From Ga0077555 sp050187415 (GTDB lineage Bacteria > Pseudomonadota > Alphaproteobacteria > Rhizobiales > Hyphomicrobiaceae): a stretch of 64,000 nucleotides of DNA. A program made the translations under genes and the position numbers. Below the pieces are notes generated by a model. It was not told where the DNA came from, did not search any database, and saw only the letters and a program-made list of their open reading frames with translations. The stretch lies in assembly GCA_050187415.1 (NCBI GenBank), contig JBFWXN010000007.1:56422-120421 (forward strand), read 5' to 3'. This document shows positions 9,616-18,940 of the stretch, piece by piece (position 1 is the first letter of the stretch; each line of letters starts with the position of its first letter).

Positions 9616-10673
9616 GTTGCTGCCGCTGCTAGTTGGTTCTCGGCCTCCCAGCACGCAATGAAATGATTGGGCCGGTATTCGAGTAGCGGTGGATCGGCCG
9701 ATTGGCACCTATCCGTGGCGAGGCCGCAGCGTGGCGCGAAGCGGCAGCCGGGCGGCAAGGACGACAGGGAAGGCACCATGCCCTTGATCTCCTGGAGGCG
9801 GGTACGGCCAGCGCCGGGCACAGAGGCCGCCTCCAATCGGGGGATCGAACCGAGAAGGCCCCTCGTGTAGGGGTGACCCGGGCGATCGAACAGTTCCTCG
9901 ACCGATGCTTCTTCGACCTTGCGACCCGCGTACATGACCACGACGCGATCGGCATTTTCCGCAACGACGCCCATGTCGTGCGTAATGAGCACGATGGCTG
10001 TGCCGTAGGTCTGCTGTATTTCGCGCATGAGGTCCAAGATCTGAGCCTGAATGGTGACATCGAGCGCCGTCGTCGGTTCGTCGGCAATCAGAACCTTGGG
10101 ATTGCACGACAATGCCATGGCGATCATGACGCGCTGGCGCATGCCGCCGGACATCTGGTGGGGGTAGGCGCGGAAGCGACGCTCGGGCTCAGGAATGTGC
10201 ACGCGGCGCAGCATCTCCACCGCCTCGGCCTCGGCCTGGCGCCGTGTCATGCCGCGGTGCACGGAAATCGCTTCCGCTATCTGATAGCCTACGGTTTGCA
10301 GAGGATTGAGCGACGTCATCGGCTCTTGGAATATCATCGAGATCTCGTTGCCGCGCACTTTCTCCATTTCTGCTTCGGTCAACTCGAGAAGATTTCTACC
10401 CTCGAGCAGGACCGAGCCGCCGACCACACGGCCGGGCGGATCTGGCAGCAGGCGCAAAACGGAAAGCGCTGTCACGCTCTTGCCGCAACCGGACTCTCCA
10501 ACGACGCCCAGCGTTTCGCCCCTGCGCAGCATGTAAGAAACTTTGTCGACGGCTTTGAGCGGACCGGACGCGCCTAGAAAATGCGTTTCGAGTTGACGAA
10601 GCTCGAGCACGGGTGGTTGCGATTCATCACCCCAATTCGGCTGCGATGCCGGCGCGACGGTGGCTTCGCTCAC
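9612..10673 (-). CDS. Oligopeptide ABC transporter ATP-binding protein (DppD/OppD-like)
   Basis: 353 residues from a GTG start. Walker A GESGCGKSV, signature MSGGMRQR and Walker B VLIADEP are intact; the C-terminal domain carries CRFAPRCGLATDRC, the conserved cysteine motif of peptide-transporter ATPases. It is divergent from the binding-protein gene at 10789, so a shared control region probably lies in 10674-10788. It is first in the two-gene ATPase operon. Confidence 0.92.
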   Translation of the reverse strand: MSEATVAPASQPNWGDESQPPVLELRQLETHFLGASGPLKAVDKVSYMLRRGETLGVVGESGCGKSVTALSVLRLLPDPPGRVVGGSVLLEGRNLLELTEAEMEKVRGNEISMIFQEPMTSLNPLQTVGYQIAEAISVHRGMTRRQAEAEAVEMLRRVHIPEPERRFRAYPHQMSGGMRQRVMIAMALSCNPKVLIADEPTTALDVTIQAQILDLMREIQQTYGTAIVLITHDMGVVAENADRVVVMYAGRKVEEASVEELFDRPGHPYTRGLLGSIPRLEAASVPGAGRTRLQEIKGMVPSLSSLPPGCRFAPRCGLATDRCQSADPPLLEYRPNHFIACWEAENQLAAAAT

Positions 10674-10788
10674 GATGTTACTCCCGTGCGGAAAGCGTTT
10701 TTGCTTGCGGTAGACAACACCCTCGGGCCACCATCACAGCATAATGAAAGCGTCCGACAAAGGGCCAATTATTCGGGAGGAAGAAAAC

Positions 10789-12468
10789 ATGACCAGCTAC
10801 AACGACTGGAAACCAACTCGCCGCGATGTCATGGGCGGGGCTGCCGCTGCTGCGGCTACTTATGCGCTTTGGCCTGAGCGTGTCGCGGCCGAGGTTCCGA
10901 TGGAGTTCGACGGCTCGAAGTTTCAACTTGCGGCGGCAGAGCCAAATCCCAAGCGCGGCGGCGTTCTTCGCTACGGTATCACGATGCGGCCACCGCACTT
11001 CGACGTGCACCAGTCGGGCACCATCAACAGCCTGGGCAGCCAGGGCTGCATGTTCGACAACCTCATTCGCCGCGATCCTCGAGACAGCGGCAAGACGATC
11101 ATTCCGGATCTGGCGCACAGCTGGCAGATTTCCAAGGACGGCAAGACCTACACATTTCACCTGCGCGAAGGCGTCCAGTTCCACGACGGCGCAGAGCTGA
11201 CAGCCGACGACATCAAAGCCACGTTCGACCGCATTGCCAAACCGCCGGCGGGCATCTCCATTCCGCGCAGCGTGCTGTTTTCTTCCGTCGCGGAGATCAA
11301 TGCGCGCGACAAGAAGACCGTTGAGTTCAAGCTTTCACAACCGAGGCCCGTGAACTTTATGATGTCGTCGCTCGCCAGCGGTTGGAACGTGATCTTTCGC
11401 AAGAAAACGCTCGAAGATAACAATTTCAACCTCAGGCGCGTCGTCGATATTCCCGGCACTGGTCCTTACAAGAGCAAGCGGCGGGTCGAGAACGAAGTCT
11501 GGGTCATGGAGAAGAACGACAAATACTGGAACAAGGGGTTACCCTATCTTGACGGAGTCGAGTTTTATCATGCGCTGCCGTTTTCGCCGGAGCTCGGTTC
11601 GGCGGTGCTGGCCGGACGCACGGACTACGCACGCATCGTCGATCCGGTGACGGCGAACAAGGCCAAGGCCACCAGGGGCATGAAGTCGCTCAACTTCTAC
11701 CAGAGCGTCATCCAGGGCACGTGGCCGAATGCCAAAAAGAAGCCTCTGGATGACCCGAGGGTCAGGCGCGCCATCCATCTGTGCTTCCAGCGCGATGTCC
11801 TTGTCGAAGTGGTGAAGGATGTGGCGCCGATGATGACGGGCGGGTTCATCTATCCGTTTTCAGAGTTCGCGACGCCGAAGGAGGAACTCTCCAAACGGCT
11901 TGGCTACCAGAAGGATCCATCGGCTGCGATCAAGGAGGCAAAGTCGCTCATGGCGGCGGCGGGGCATCCCAACGGCATCAAGGGGCTCGACTACCTCGTG
12001 CGGGACGTGCCTAGTTTCAAGCTGTGGAGCCAAGCCATCCAGGCCATGCTGCAGCAGTCGCTCGGTATCGAGACGAAGCTGCGGACCGTGGTCGAGTCGG
12101 TCTGGTTCGACGACATCAAATCCGGCAACTACGATCTTGCCATCGGTGCCGTGGTGTCGACGCTGCTGGACCCGTCCGACTATTTCAATGCCTGGTACAA
12201 GACGGGCGGGCCCCAGAACTACGCCAACTGGGATAATCCGAAGTTCAACGCGTTGCTGCCGAAAATTGACGGTGAGCTCGATCCGGCCAAGCGTCTCGGC
12301 CACATTCGTGAAGCCGAGATGGTCATGGAGCAGGATCCGCCGGTGTTCCCGATCTGTTGGGAAAAGATCAACGACGTCTGGTACGACTACGTCAAGGGGC
12401 ACAATCCCGCGGAGTACTTCGGTATTTACGACGTCGTGCGGATGGACACGATGTGGCTGGACAAATGA
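10789..12468 (+). CDS. Tat-exported ABC transporter substrate-binding protein, SBP_bac_5 family
   Basis: 559 residues from the ATG at 10789, preceded by GGGAGGAAG; an earlier ATG at 10744 has no such site. The signal TRRDVMGG (Arg11-Arg12) followed by an Ala-rich stretch marks Tat export, which is unusual but not rare for this family in Alphaproteobacteria. The mature part has the peptide/nickel-binding fold: GTINSLGSQGCMFDNL, then YTFHLREGVQFHDG. It presumably delivers ligand to the adjacent permeases and ATPases. The ligand (peptide, glycoside, metal chelate) cannot be deduced. Confidence 0.92.
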   Translation: MTSYNDWKPTRRDVMGGAAAAAATYALWPERVAAEVPMEFDGSKFQLAAAEPNPKRGGVLRYGITMRPPHFDVHQSGTINSLGSQGCMFDNLIRRDPRDSGKTIIPDLAHSWQISKDGKTYTFHLREGVQFHDGAELTADDIKATFDRIAKPPAGISIPRSVLFSSVAEINARDKKTVEFKLSQPRPVNFMMSSLASGWNVIFRKKTLEDNNFNLRRVVDIPGTGPYKSKRRVENEVWVMEKNDKYWNKGLPYLDGVEFYHALPFSPELGSAVLAGRTDYARIVDPVTANKAKATRGMKSLNFYQSVIQGTWPNAKKKPLDDPRVRRAIHLCFQRDVLVEVVKDVAPMMTGGFIYPFSEFATPKEELSKRLGYQKDPSAAIKEAKSLMAAAGHPNGIKGLDYLVRDVPSFKLWSQAIQAMLQQSLGIETKLRTVVESVWFDDIKSGNYDLAIGAVVSTLLDPSDYFNAWYKTGGPQNYANWDNPKFNALLPKIDGELDPAKRLGHIREAEMVMEQDPPVFPICWEKINDVWYDYVKGHNPAEYFGIYDVVRMDTMWLDK

Positions 12469-12509
12469 CACAGTAGCGAGGTCGCGCGCCCGGAACGGAC
12501 CTGCCCTTA

Positions 12510-12599
12510 TGGCGGAGAGAGTGGGATTCGAACCCACGGTACGCTTACACGTACACACGCGTTCCAGGCGTGCGCCTTAAACCACTCGGCCATCTCTCC
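12510..12599 (-). tRNA. tRNA-Ser(GGA), CCA encoded
   Basis: The 7-bp acceptor stem GGAGAGA/TCTCTCC, the anticodon arm CACGC-CTGGAAC-GCGTG with anticodon GGA, a long variable arm (TGTACGTGTAAGCGTAC region) and the T arm with GGGTTCGAATCCC define a class II serine tRNA. CCA is encoded at 12512-12510. It lies between the binding-protein gene and ndk. Confidence 0.97.
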
Positions 12600-12616
12600 G
12601 GAGAAGCGCGGCGCGG

Positions 12617-12644
12617 ACTATAGCGCGCTATCGCCTCAGTGCAA
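12617..12644 (-). promoter_or_regulatory. Sigma-70 promoter of the tRNA-Ser gene
   Basis: On the minus strand, TTGCAC (12644-12639) and TATAGT (12622-12617) are separated by 16 bases. Transcription would start near 12610, about 10 bases before the mature tRNA end. It has the strong boxes expected for a tRNA promoter. Confidence 0.6.
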
Positions 12645-12647
12645 GCC

Positions 12648-12675
12648 GCAGTGCCGGACATCGCGCCGGCACTGT
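12648..12675 (-). terminator. Hairpin downstream of ndk
   Basis: GCAGTGCCGG and CCGGCACTGT form a 10-bp stem (one G-T pair) with an 8-base loop, 124 bases after the ndk stop and just before the tRNA promoter. No T-tract follows, so it may be a weak or Rho-assisted terminator that insulates the tRNA gene. Confidence 0.35.
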
Positions 12676-12798
12676 CAATCTGGTGTGGATCAAGCCCCCG
12701 GCACGACATCAGGGCCCGCTAGCCTGGCGGTGCGCGGTGGAGGCGATGCAGCGAATTACGCGCGTCGGAATGGCGCCCAGGGCGCGTGTGTGGCCAAT

Positions 12799-13221
12799 TC
12801 AGCCGACGATCTCGTCGAGGCGGAAATTCATGGCGATCTCGCGATCGGCCGCCTCGGGGCTGTCGGAGCCGTGCGTAGAGTTCTCGCCCTTCGAGACGGC
12901 AAACAGCTTGCGGATGGTACCGTCCTTGGCTTCGGCGGGGTCGGTCGCGCCCATCACTTCGCGGTATTTTGCAATGGCGCCCTCGCCCTCGAGCACCTGG
13001 AGGACGATGGGACCCGAGGTCATGAACGTGACCAACTCGCCGTAGAATGGCCGTGCCTTGTGTTCCTCGTAAAACTTCTCGGCCTGGGCCTTGGTCCAAA
13101 GCACGCGCTTCTGTGCGACGATCCTCAGGCCTGCCTTCTCGATGACGGCGTTGATGCCGCCGGTCAGGTTGCGCCGGGTGGCGTCGGGCTTGATGATGGA
13201 GAACGTGCGCTCGATGGCCAT
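12799..13221 (-). CDS. ndk: Nucleoside diphosphate kinase
   Basis: 140 residues, the standard Ndk length. It transfers the gamma phosphate from ATP to nucleoside diphosphates through a phosphohistidine. Active-site His117 lies in the signature NSTHGSDS, and the N-terminal ERTFSIIKPDA strand is typical. A GGAG ribosome site precedes the ATG. Monocistronic, with a good promoter upstream and a hairpin downstream. Confidence 0.98.
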   Translation of the reverse strand: MAIERTFSIIKPDATRRNLTGGINAVIEKAGLRIVAQKRVLWTKAQAEKFYEEHKARPFYGELVTFMTSGPIVLQVLEGEGAIAKYREVMGATDPAEAKDGTIRKLFAVSKGENSTHGSDSPEAADREIAMNFRLDEIVG

Positions 13222-13280
13222 CGGAGGCTCCTGATAGGGAAGATCATGCCTGGCGGGCTCTTCCGCCGGGCGCGGCGCGG

Positions 13281-13309
13281 TTTATAACGGGCGACGGCGC
13301 CGGCAGCAA
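13281..13309 (-). promoter_or_regulatory. Sigma-70 promoter of ndk
   Basis: On the minus strand, TTGCTG (13309-13304), a 17-base spacer and TATAAA (13286-13281). The predicted start near 13274 gives a roughly 50-base leader that includes a small GGCGG/CCGCC hairpin. Confidence 0.5.
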
Positions 13310-13368
13310 CCGTGCTGCTGCGTTGCAGCATGGGCCAACGGTTCCGCGTGGCGAACAGAGGACGAGTT

Positions 13369-14622
13369 ATGGTCAGAGCCGATACCAACCGACGCGTCGA
13401 TGGCGAGCGCCTTTGGGCGAGCCTGATGGAGATGGCAAGGATCGGCGCGACGCCGAAGGGCGGGGTCAATCGGCTGGCGTTGACGGATCTCGACCGGGAG
13501 AGCCGCAGTCTCTTCCAGAGTTGGGCCGAAGCCGCGGGTGCAATCGTCGCGGTGGACCGGATGGGCACAATGTTTGCCCGGAGAGCGGGGAGCGATCCAT
13601 CGCTGCCGCCGGTGATGCTCGGGAGCCATCTCGACACACAGCCGACTGGCGGCAAGTTCGATGGTGCTCTCGGGGTGCTGGCCGCGCTCGAGGTGATGCG
13701 GACGATCGAGGACCTCGGACTGAAGACGCGTCATCCGATCGAGATCGTCAACTGGACGAATGAGGAAGGTTCGCGTTTTGCGCCCGCGTGCACGGCGTCT
13801 GGTGTGTTTGCCGGGGTGTTCCCCCTCGACCACGCGCTGGCGATCGAGGATACGGCTGGGAAAAAGATTGGCGACGAACTCGTGCGCATCGGCTTTGCGG
13901 GAGAGATGCCGGTTGGCGGGCGCCCGGTGCATGCCTTCTTCGAGCTGCACATCGAGCAGGGGCCGATCCTGGAGGAGGAAGGTACGGACATCGGCATCGT
14001 CACCATCGCCAACGGCCAGAAATGGTACGAGGTCACGATCACGGGTGTCGAGAGCCACGCCGGACCGACGCCGATGGCGCGCCGCAAGGATGCCTTGCTT
14101 GGGGCAGCCCGCATCATCGAACGCGTGAACGCGATCGGGCATGCTCACGACCCGCAGGCGTGTGCGACGTGCGGCATGATCGAAGCCTACCCCAATTCGC
14201 GCAACGTCATCCCGGGCTCGGTGTTCCTGACTGTCGATCTGCGACACCCGGACCCCGAGAAGCTTGTTTCTATGTCGGCGGCGATCGAGGCTGGTATTGC
14301 AGAGATTGCCGCGGCGACGGGCGTGACGTGCGACTACAAGCTGGTCGCCGACTTCCCGCCGCAACCGTTCGAGGCGAGCTGCGTCGATGCCGTCCGCAAG
14401 GCTGCGTCCCGGCTCGGGCTCTCGGCGCGCGAAATTTCGTCGGGTGCCGGCCACGATGCCGTCTACATGGCGCGTGTCGCGCCAGCGGCGATGATTTTCG
14501 TGCCGTGCATCGACGGCATCAGCCACAACGAGGCCGAGGACATCAAGCCCGAATGGGCGACCGCGGGGGCCAATGTTCTGCTCGAGGCCGTGCTGGAAAA
14601 GGCCGAGGTTGTCAGTGGCTGA
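13369..14622 (+). CDS. M20-family amidohydrolase (N-carbamoyl-amino acid hydrolase / allantoate amidohydrolase type)
   Basis: 417 residues from the ATG at 13369, preceded by GAGGACGAG. These two-metal enzymes remove carbamoyl or related groups from N-substituted amino acids in pyrimidine, hydantoin or purine breakdown. Metal ligands of the family are visible: GSHLDT (His87), KFDGALGV (Asp98), NEEG (Glu132-133), and FFELHIEQG with the next His. The C-terminal GAGHDAVYM supplies the last His. It diverges from ndk and is followed by an AMP-forming ligase on the other strand. The exact substrate is open. Confidence 0.88.
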   Translation: MVRADTNRRVDGERLWASLMEMARIGATPKGGVNRLALTDLDRESRSLFQSWAEAAGAIVAVDRMGTMFARRAGSDPSLPPVMLGSHLDTQPTGGKFDGALGVLAALEVMRTIEDLGLKTRHPIEIVNWTNEEGSRFAPACTASGVFAGVFPLDHALAIEDTAGKKIGDELVRIGFAGEMPVGGRPVHAFFELHIEQGPILEEEGTDIGIVTIANGQKWYEVTITGVESHAGPTPMARRKDALLGAARIIERVNAIGHAHDPQACATCGMIEAYPNSRNVIPGSVFLTVDLRHPDPEKLVSMSAAIEAGIAEIAAATGVTCDYKLVADFPPQPFEASCVDAVRKAASRLGLSAREISSGAGHDAVYMARVAPAAMIFVPCIDGISHNEAEDIKPEWATAGANVLLEAVLEKAEVVSG

Positions 14623-14730
14623 GTCGACGCTGGCGAGGGCTGAGAAGCTCGCCGGTCGCCGTGCCGACAGGCCGGCGCAGCTTCACTTTACCAAGAAGAT
14701 AACTTTTTCGTGCAGGCTCAAGAGGCCAGA

Positions 14731-16275
14731 CTATATGGCGCTTTCGCCGGGCTTCTCGCACTGAAGTTGCTCGCGCAGCTCGGTCTTGAGGATCTTGCCG
14801 TAGTTGTTCTTCGGCAGTGCTTCGACGAAGCGATAGCCTTTCGGGCGCTTGTAACGAGCGATGTTGTCGAGGCAGAGCCGATCGAGCGCCGGTGCGGTGA
14901 CGGATGCGCCCGGCCGGGGGACAACGAAGGCGATGACCTCCTCGCCCCAGTCGACGTGTGGGCGCGAGACAACTGCGCACTCGAGTACGCCCGCGTGTCC
15001 CAGAAGCACCTCCTCGATCTCGCGCGGGTAGATGTTGGACCCGCCGGAGATAATCATGTCCTTGGAGCGATCCTTCAATGTGAGGAAGCCGTCGGCGTCG
15101 AGGCTTCCCATGTCGCCGGTCCAGAGCCAGCCGTCGCGCAGAGATTTGGCGTTCGCTTCAGGATTGTTCCAATAACCGGACATGACACAGTCGCTGGTGG
15201 TGACGATTTCTCCGATCTCGCCAGCCGCAAGGTCGCGGCCATCCTCGTCGACCACGCGGACGGCGCAGCCGGTGCGCGGAATGCCAGTGCTCATCAAGCG
15301 CGCGTCGCTGGCGGGACTGCCGTCGAGACCGACGTGCAGCGCCTGCGGCAGGCCGGTGATGGTCATCGGGCTCTCGCCCTGGCCGTAGAGCTGATAGAGG
15401 CGGGGGCCGAAGATCCCGAGTGCGCGCTTGAGGTCCGATAGATACATCGGTGCGCCGCCGTACGTGATCGTCTTTAGATTGCGCGTGTCGGCCGATCCGG
15501 CGAGGGGATGATTGATCAGGCGCGAGACCATGGTCGGCGCGGCGAAAAACGAGACGTTCCTGTGTCCGGTGATGGCGGCAAAGATCTGTTCGGGATCGAA
15601 GGAGCCGGGCACGACGACGTTGTGGCCACCTTTAAGAGCTGTCGCAAGCCCGTAGAGGCCCGAGCCGTGCGTCATGGGGGCGGCGTGCAGCATGGTGTCG
15701 TCGGGGCCGAGGAAGTCGATATCGGCGTAGTATGCGTGGGTCGCGAAGAGGAGATTGCGGTGGCTCAGCACGGCGCCCTTCGGCCGCCCCGTGGTGCCGC
15801 TCGTGTAAAAGAGCCACGCCTCGTCGGTTGGCGAGACGCGCGCTTCGCTGATGGGGTGGCCGGCGAGCAGAGCCGCGTAGTCGCGCGTGCCTGTGGCGAC
15901 GATGGGCGGCAGCGCCGTGCTTGCCGGCAACTCGGCGAGTTTGTCGGCGAGGTCGGGCGTTACGATGCAGAGGCGCGCGCCGGAGTTCTCGAGGATCCAG
16001 GCCAGTTCCTTCGCGTGCAGCTTGTTGTTGATCGGCACGGCAGCGAGGCCGGCGCGCCAGATGCCGAACAGGGTGGGATAGAGCTCGGCGCAGTTTTCCA
16101 TCCAGATGCCGACCCGGTCGCCCTTCGTCAGTGCGTGGCGGTCACGTAGTGCGCCCGCGATGGTGGCCACCTGGGTTTCGAGATCGGCGTAGGTGAGCGT
16201 GAGGCCCGGCGCCGAGATTGCATGGCGCGTGGGGTGGGCCAGCGCGACGGATTGGAGGATGCGGGAAAGGTTCAT
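14731..16275 (-). CDS. AMP-forming acyl-CoA synthetase (class I adenylate-forming)
   Basis: 514 residues. The enzyme activates a carboxylic acid with ATP and forms its CoA thioester. The phosphate-binding loop YTSGTTGRPKGA, the motif YGQGESPMT, the hinge region WLWTGDMG...LKDRSKDMI and the C-terminal catalytic lysine in NNYGKILKTEL are all in place. Substrate could be a medium-chain, aromatic or dicarboxylic acid; sequence alone does not decide. Next on the same strand is an Ldh-family oxidoreductase 110 bases upstream. Confidence 0.9.
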   Translation of the reverse strand: MNLSRILQSVALAHPTRHAISAPGLTLTYADLETQVATIAGALRDRHALTKGDRVGIWMENCAELYPTLFGIWRAGLAAVPINNKLHAKELAWILENSGARLCIVTPDLADKLAELPASTALPPIVATGTRDYAALLAGHPISEARVSPTDEAWLFYTSGTTGRPKGAVLSHRNLLFATHAYYADIDFLGPDDTMLHAAPMTHGSGLYGLATALKGGHNVVVPGSFDPEQIFAAITGHRNVSFFAAPTMVSRLINHPLAGSADTRNLKTITYGGAPMYLSDLKRALGIFGPRLYQLYGQGESPMTITGLPQALHVGLDGSPASDARLMSTGIPRTGCAVRVVDEDGRDLAAGEIGEIVTTSDCVMSGYWNNPEANAKSLRDGWLWTGDMGSLDADGFLTLKDRSKDMIISGGSNIYPREIEEVLLGHAGVLECAVVSRPHVDWGEEVIAFVVPRPGASVTAPALDRLCLDNIARYKRPKGYRFVEALPKNNYGKILKTELREQLQCEKPGESAI

Positions 16276-16385
16276 CTAGGCACTCAGGCGCATTCGGAGG
16301 TGTCGTGCACAAATGCGATGCGGCAAGACCCCGGACTTTCGCGTGCCGAGCGGACGCTTCGTCCGGGGCCTCGACGCCATGATGG

Positions 16386-17438
16386 TCAGGCGACGATCTT
16401 GTCGGCGATACCGTACTTTGCGCCGAGTTCCTTGAACTGGGCCCATGTCTTGTCGTCGACCTCGATGCCGTTCTTGGTGCGGTCCTGCTCCTTCAGGTAC
16501 TCGACCTCGCCTGGGTAGTAGATTTCCTTGACGCCCGACTGCTTCTTTGTGGCTTTCAAATATTCCGCAAAGTCGGTGACTTCCTGCTTGAACGTGTCGA
16601 GCGAGCGGAATGCCGCGACGTTGAAGCAGGCAATGAAACAGCCGTCGTTGTGGCGGCCGGTCGGGTCGACACCGAAGCCGAGGCCCGGCAGGATAGCGGA
16701 GAGAATCTCGATCATCGCCGAGAGGCCGTACCCCTTGTGGCCTTCCTCGCCGCCGAGCGGCAGGAGCACGCCGCCCTTCTTGAACTCCGTCGGGTCGGTC
16801 GTCGGATTACCGTCCTTGTCGACGATCCAGCCGGTGGGAATCGAGGCGCCCTTGGCGATGGCGAGATTGATCTTGCCGGCGGCGACGGCAGACGTCGCCA
16901 TGTCGAGGCAGAATGTGGCCGGCAAGTTCGACGGGATGGCCATGGCCAGCGGATTGGTGCCGACACGCGGCTCGGCGCCGCCGAAGGGAGCCACCGCCTT
17001 GGGCGAGCGGCCGCTGTCGGCGGTCATGATGGCGATCATGCCTTCGCTGGCGGCCATGATCGGATAAGCTCCGACACGGCCGACGTGGCTCTGGCGCAGG
17101 ATTGTCGTGGCGGCGACGTTGGCTTTCTTCGCCTTCTCTATGGTCAGCCGCATGGCGCGTTCGGCGACAACGAACCCGAAGCCCCAGTTGCCGTCGACGA
17201 CCGTCGTAGTGGCGCTTTCCTGCACGATCGTGAACGGGGCGCCAGGAACGATGTGGCCCTTGTCGACCCGGTCGATGTAGGTCGGTATGGCGATGACGCC
17301 GTGGCTGTCATGGCCGGTGAGGTTGGCGAGCACGACGCCTCTCGCGACGCACTCGGCTTCGTCACGCGAGGCTTTGGCACCGACCAGCAGCTCGGTGACG
17401 ATCGAAGTCAACTTGTCGGCTTTGATGACAACGGGCAT
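16386..17438 (-). CDS. Ldh-family NAD(P)-dependent oxidoreductase (malate/lactate/ureidoglycolate type)
   Basis: 350 residues from the ATG at 17438, preceded by GGAGGAG; the longer frame to 17573 lacks a ribosome site and runs toward the divergent gene. The family reduces 2-oxoacids or imines, or oxidises 2-hydroxyacids. The GHDSHGV motif with its catalytic histidine and the RVGTNPLA and GHKGYGL stretches are typical. Family members include ureidoglycolate dehydrogenase and delta1-piperideine-2-carboxylate reductase. The substrate is not determined. Divergent from the aminotransferase gene. Confidence 0.87.
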   Translation of the reverse strand: MPVVIKADKLTSIVTELLVGAKASRDEAECVARGVVLANLTGHDSHGVIAIPTYIDRVDKGHIVPGAPFTIVQESATTTVVDGNWGFGFVVAERAMRLTIEKAKKANVAATTILRQSHVGRVGAYPIMAASEGMIAIMTADSGRSPKAVAPFGGAEPRVGTNPLAMAIPSNLPATFCLDMATSAVAAGKINLAIAKGASIPTGWIVDKDGNPTTDPTEFKKGGVLLPLGGEEGHKGYGLSAMIEILSAILPGLGFGVDPTGRHNDGCFIACFNVAAFRSLDTFKQEVTDFAEYLKATKKQSGVKEIYYPGEVEYLKEQDRTKNGIEVDDKTWAQFKELGAKYGIADKIVA

Positions 17439-17610
17439 GGTGCTCCTCCGGGGTTGCAGCCCGTGCATGAAAGCCGAGCTTGACGTATCTGGATGTATCG
17501 CGTGAGCATCCGGCATGGGCGGGCCGGGCGGCAAGCGGTTTCTCATCGTTACGTGAAGCCATGCCCGAAACATGGCTCAATGCCTCACACAACGCCTCAT
17601 CGAGGGTCCC

Positions 17611-18906
17611 ATGCAGCAGCGTGTCGTCAGGAATACAGAGACCGATCTCGTCTCAACGGCCAAAGCGGTGCTCCCAGCAGGAACGTTCGGCAACACGACG
17701 CTCGACGTCGTCATCGCGCGGGGCAAGGCGGGGCATGTCTGGGATGCGTCCGGGAACGAGTATATCGATTTTCTGATCGGCTCGGGCCCGATGCTTGTGG
17801 GTCACGCCCATCCGGAGGTCACGGCCGCCGTCGTCGAGCAGGTGGTGGGCGGAACAACGTTCTTCGTCAACAATCCGCCCGGAATTCAGCTCGCGGCCGA
17901 GATCGTCGACGCCGTGGCGTGCGCGGAGCAAGTGCGCTTCGTGTGCACGGGCTCGGAGGCGGACCTTTACGCCATGCGGGCCGCACGGGCGTTTCGCGGT
18001 CGCGACAAGATCCTCAAGTTCGAGGGCGGCTACCACGGCATGAGTGACTATGGCCTGATGAGCCTCGCGCCGAAACGGCTCGCAAATTTTCCAGAGGCAG
18101 TGCCGGACTCGGCTGGGATCCCAAGGTCGGTGCGCGAGGAGGTGATCGTTGCTCCATATAACGACATCGAAGCGGTGCGGAGCCTCGTCGCCCAGCACAA
18201 GGACGAGATCGCGGCGATCATCGTCGAACCGTTCCAGAGGTTGATCGGGCCTCAACCGGGATTCCTCGAAGGGCTTCGCCAGATCACCGAGGAGACGGGC
18301 ATCGTGCTCATCTTCGACGAGGTGGTGACCGGCTTCCGGTGGGCCTACGGGGGCGCCCAGTCGTATTACGGTGTCACACCTGACCTGTGCACGCTCGGCA
18401 AGGTGGTCGGTGGCGGGTTCGCGCTCGCCGCAATAGCCGGCCGCGAGGACATCATGCGACATTTCGACAAGTCGGCGGTGCCTGAAGATCGCGCGCTTGT
18501 GCAGATTGGAACGCTGTCGGGCAATCCGGTGGCTTCCGTGGCGGGTCTCAAGACGATGGAGATCCTGAAGCGGCCCGGCGCCTACGAGCGTATCTGGGCG
18601 ACCGGCGAGACGCTGATGGATGCGCTGGGGCGCATTCTCACGGACGCGGGCCTGAAGGCGCAGGTGGTCGGCGAGGGACCTATGTTCGATGCGGTCTTCA
18701 CGGACGGACCGGTGAAGGATTACCGCGGCTTTTTCAAAGGCGATCTCGATCAGGCGCGCCGCTTCAACAAGGTGATGCTGGCGGAGGGCATCCTGAAGAG
18801 CGAGGGGAAGACGTACATCTCGCTGGCGCACACGGACGCCGACGTTACAAAGACGATTGCGGCCTACGAGAAAGCCGCAAAGGCGCTGCGCGACGGGACG
18901 GTGTGA
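17611..18906 (+). CDS. Class III PLP-dependent aminotransferase (glutamate-1-semialdehyde mutase-like)
   Basis: 431 residues from the ATG at 17611, which follows GAGGG; an ATG at 17572 is possible. The PLP lysine is Lys264 in GKVVGGGF, and Asp236 in IFDEVVTGFR pairs with the pyridine nitrogen. The family spans glutamate-1-semialdehyde aminomutase and omega-amino-acid transaminases. The catabolic neighbours (amidohydrolase, ligase, Ldh-type enzyme) argue against haem synthesis and for amino-acid breakdown, which is inference. Ends in a strong bidirectional terminator. Confidence 0.88.
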   Translation: MQQRVVRNTETDLVSTAKAVLPAGTFGNTTLDVVIARGKAGHVWDASGNEYIDFLIGSGPMLVGHAHPEVTAAVVEQVVGGTTFFVNNPPGIQLAAEIVDAVACAEQVRFVCTGSEADLYAMRAARAFRGRDKILKFEGGYHGMSDYGLMSLAPKRLANFPEAVPDSAGIPRSVREEVIVAPYNDIEAVRSLVAQHKDEIAAIIVEPFQRLIGPQPGFLEGLRQITEETGIVLIFDEVVTGFRWAYGGAQSYYGVTPDLCTLGKVVGGGFALAAIAGREDIMRHFDKSAVPEDRALVQIGTLSGNPVASVAGLKTMEILKRPGAYERIWATGETLMDALGRILTDAGLKAQVVGEGPMFDAVFTDGPVKDYRGFFKGDLDQARRFNKVMLAEGILKSEGKTYISLAHTDADVTKTIAAYEKAAKALRDGTV

Positions 18907-18940
18907 GCGTCCCCGGAAGGTTCGGCGACGTAGGGTCTTG

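Noticed and set aside
13282..14526. 414-codon frame opposite the M20 amidohydrolase
   Set aside because: Shadow frame; the sense gene has all metal ligands and a ribosome site.
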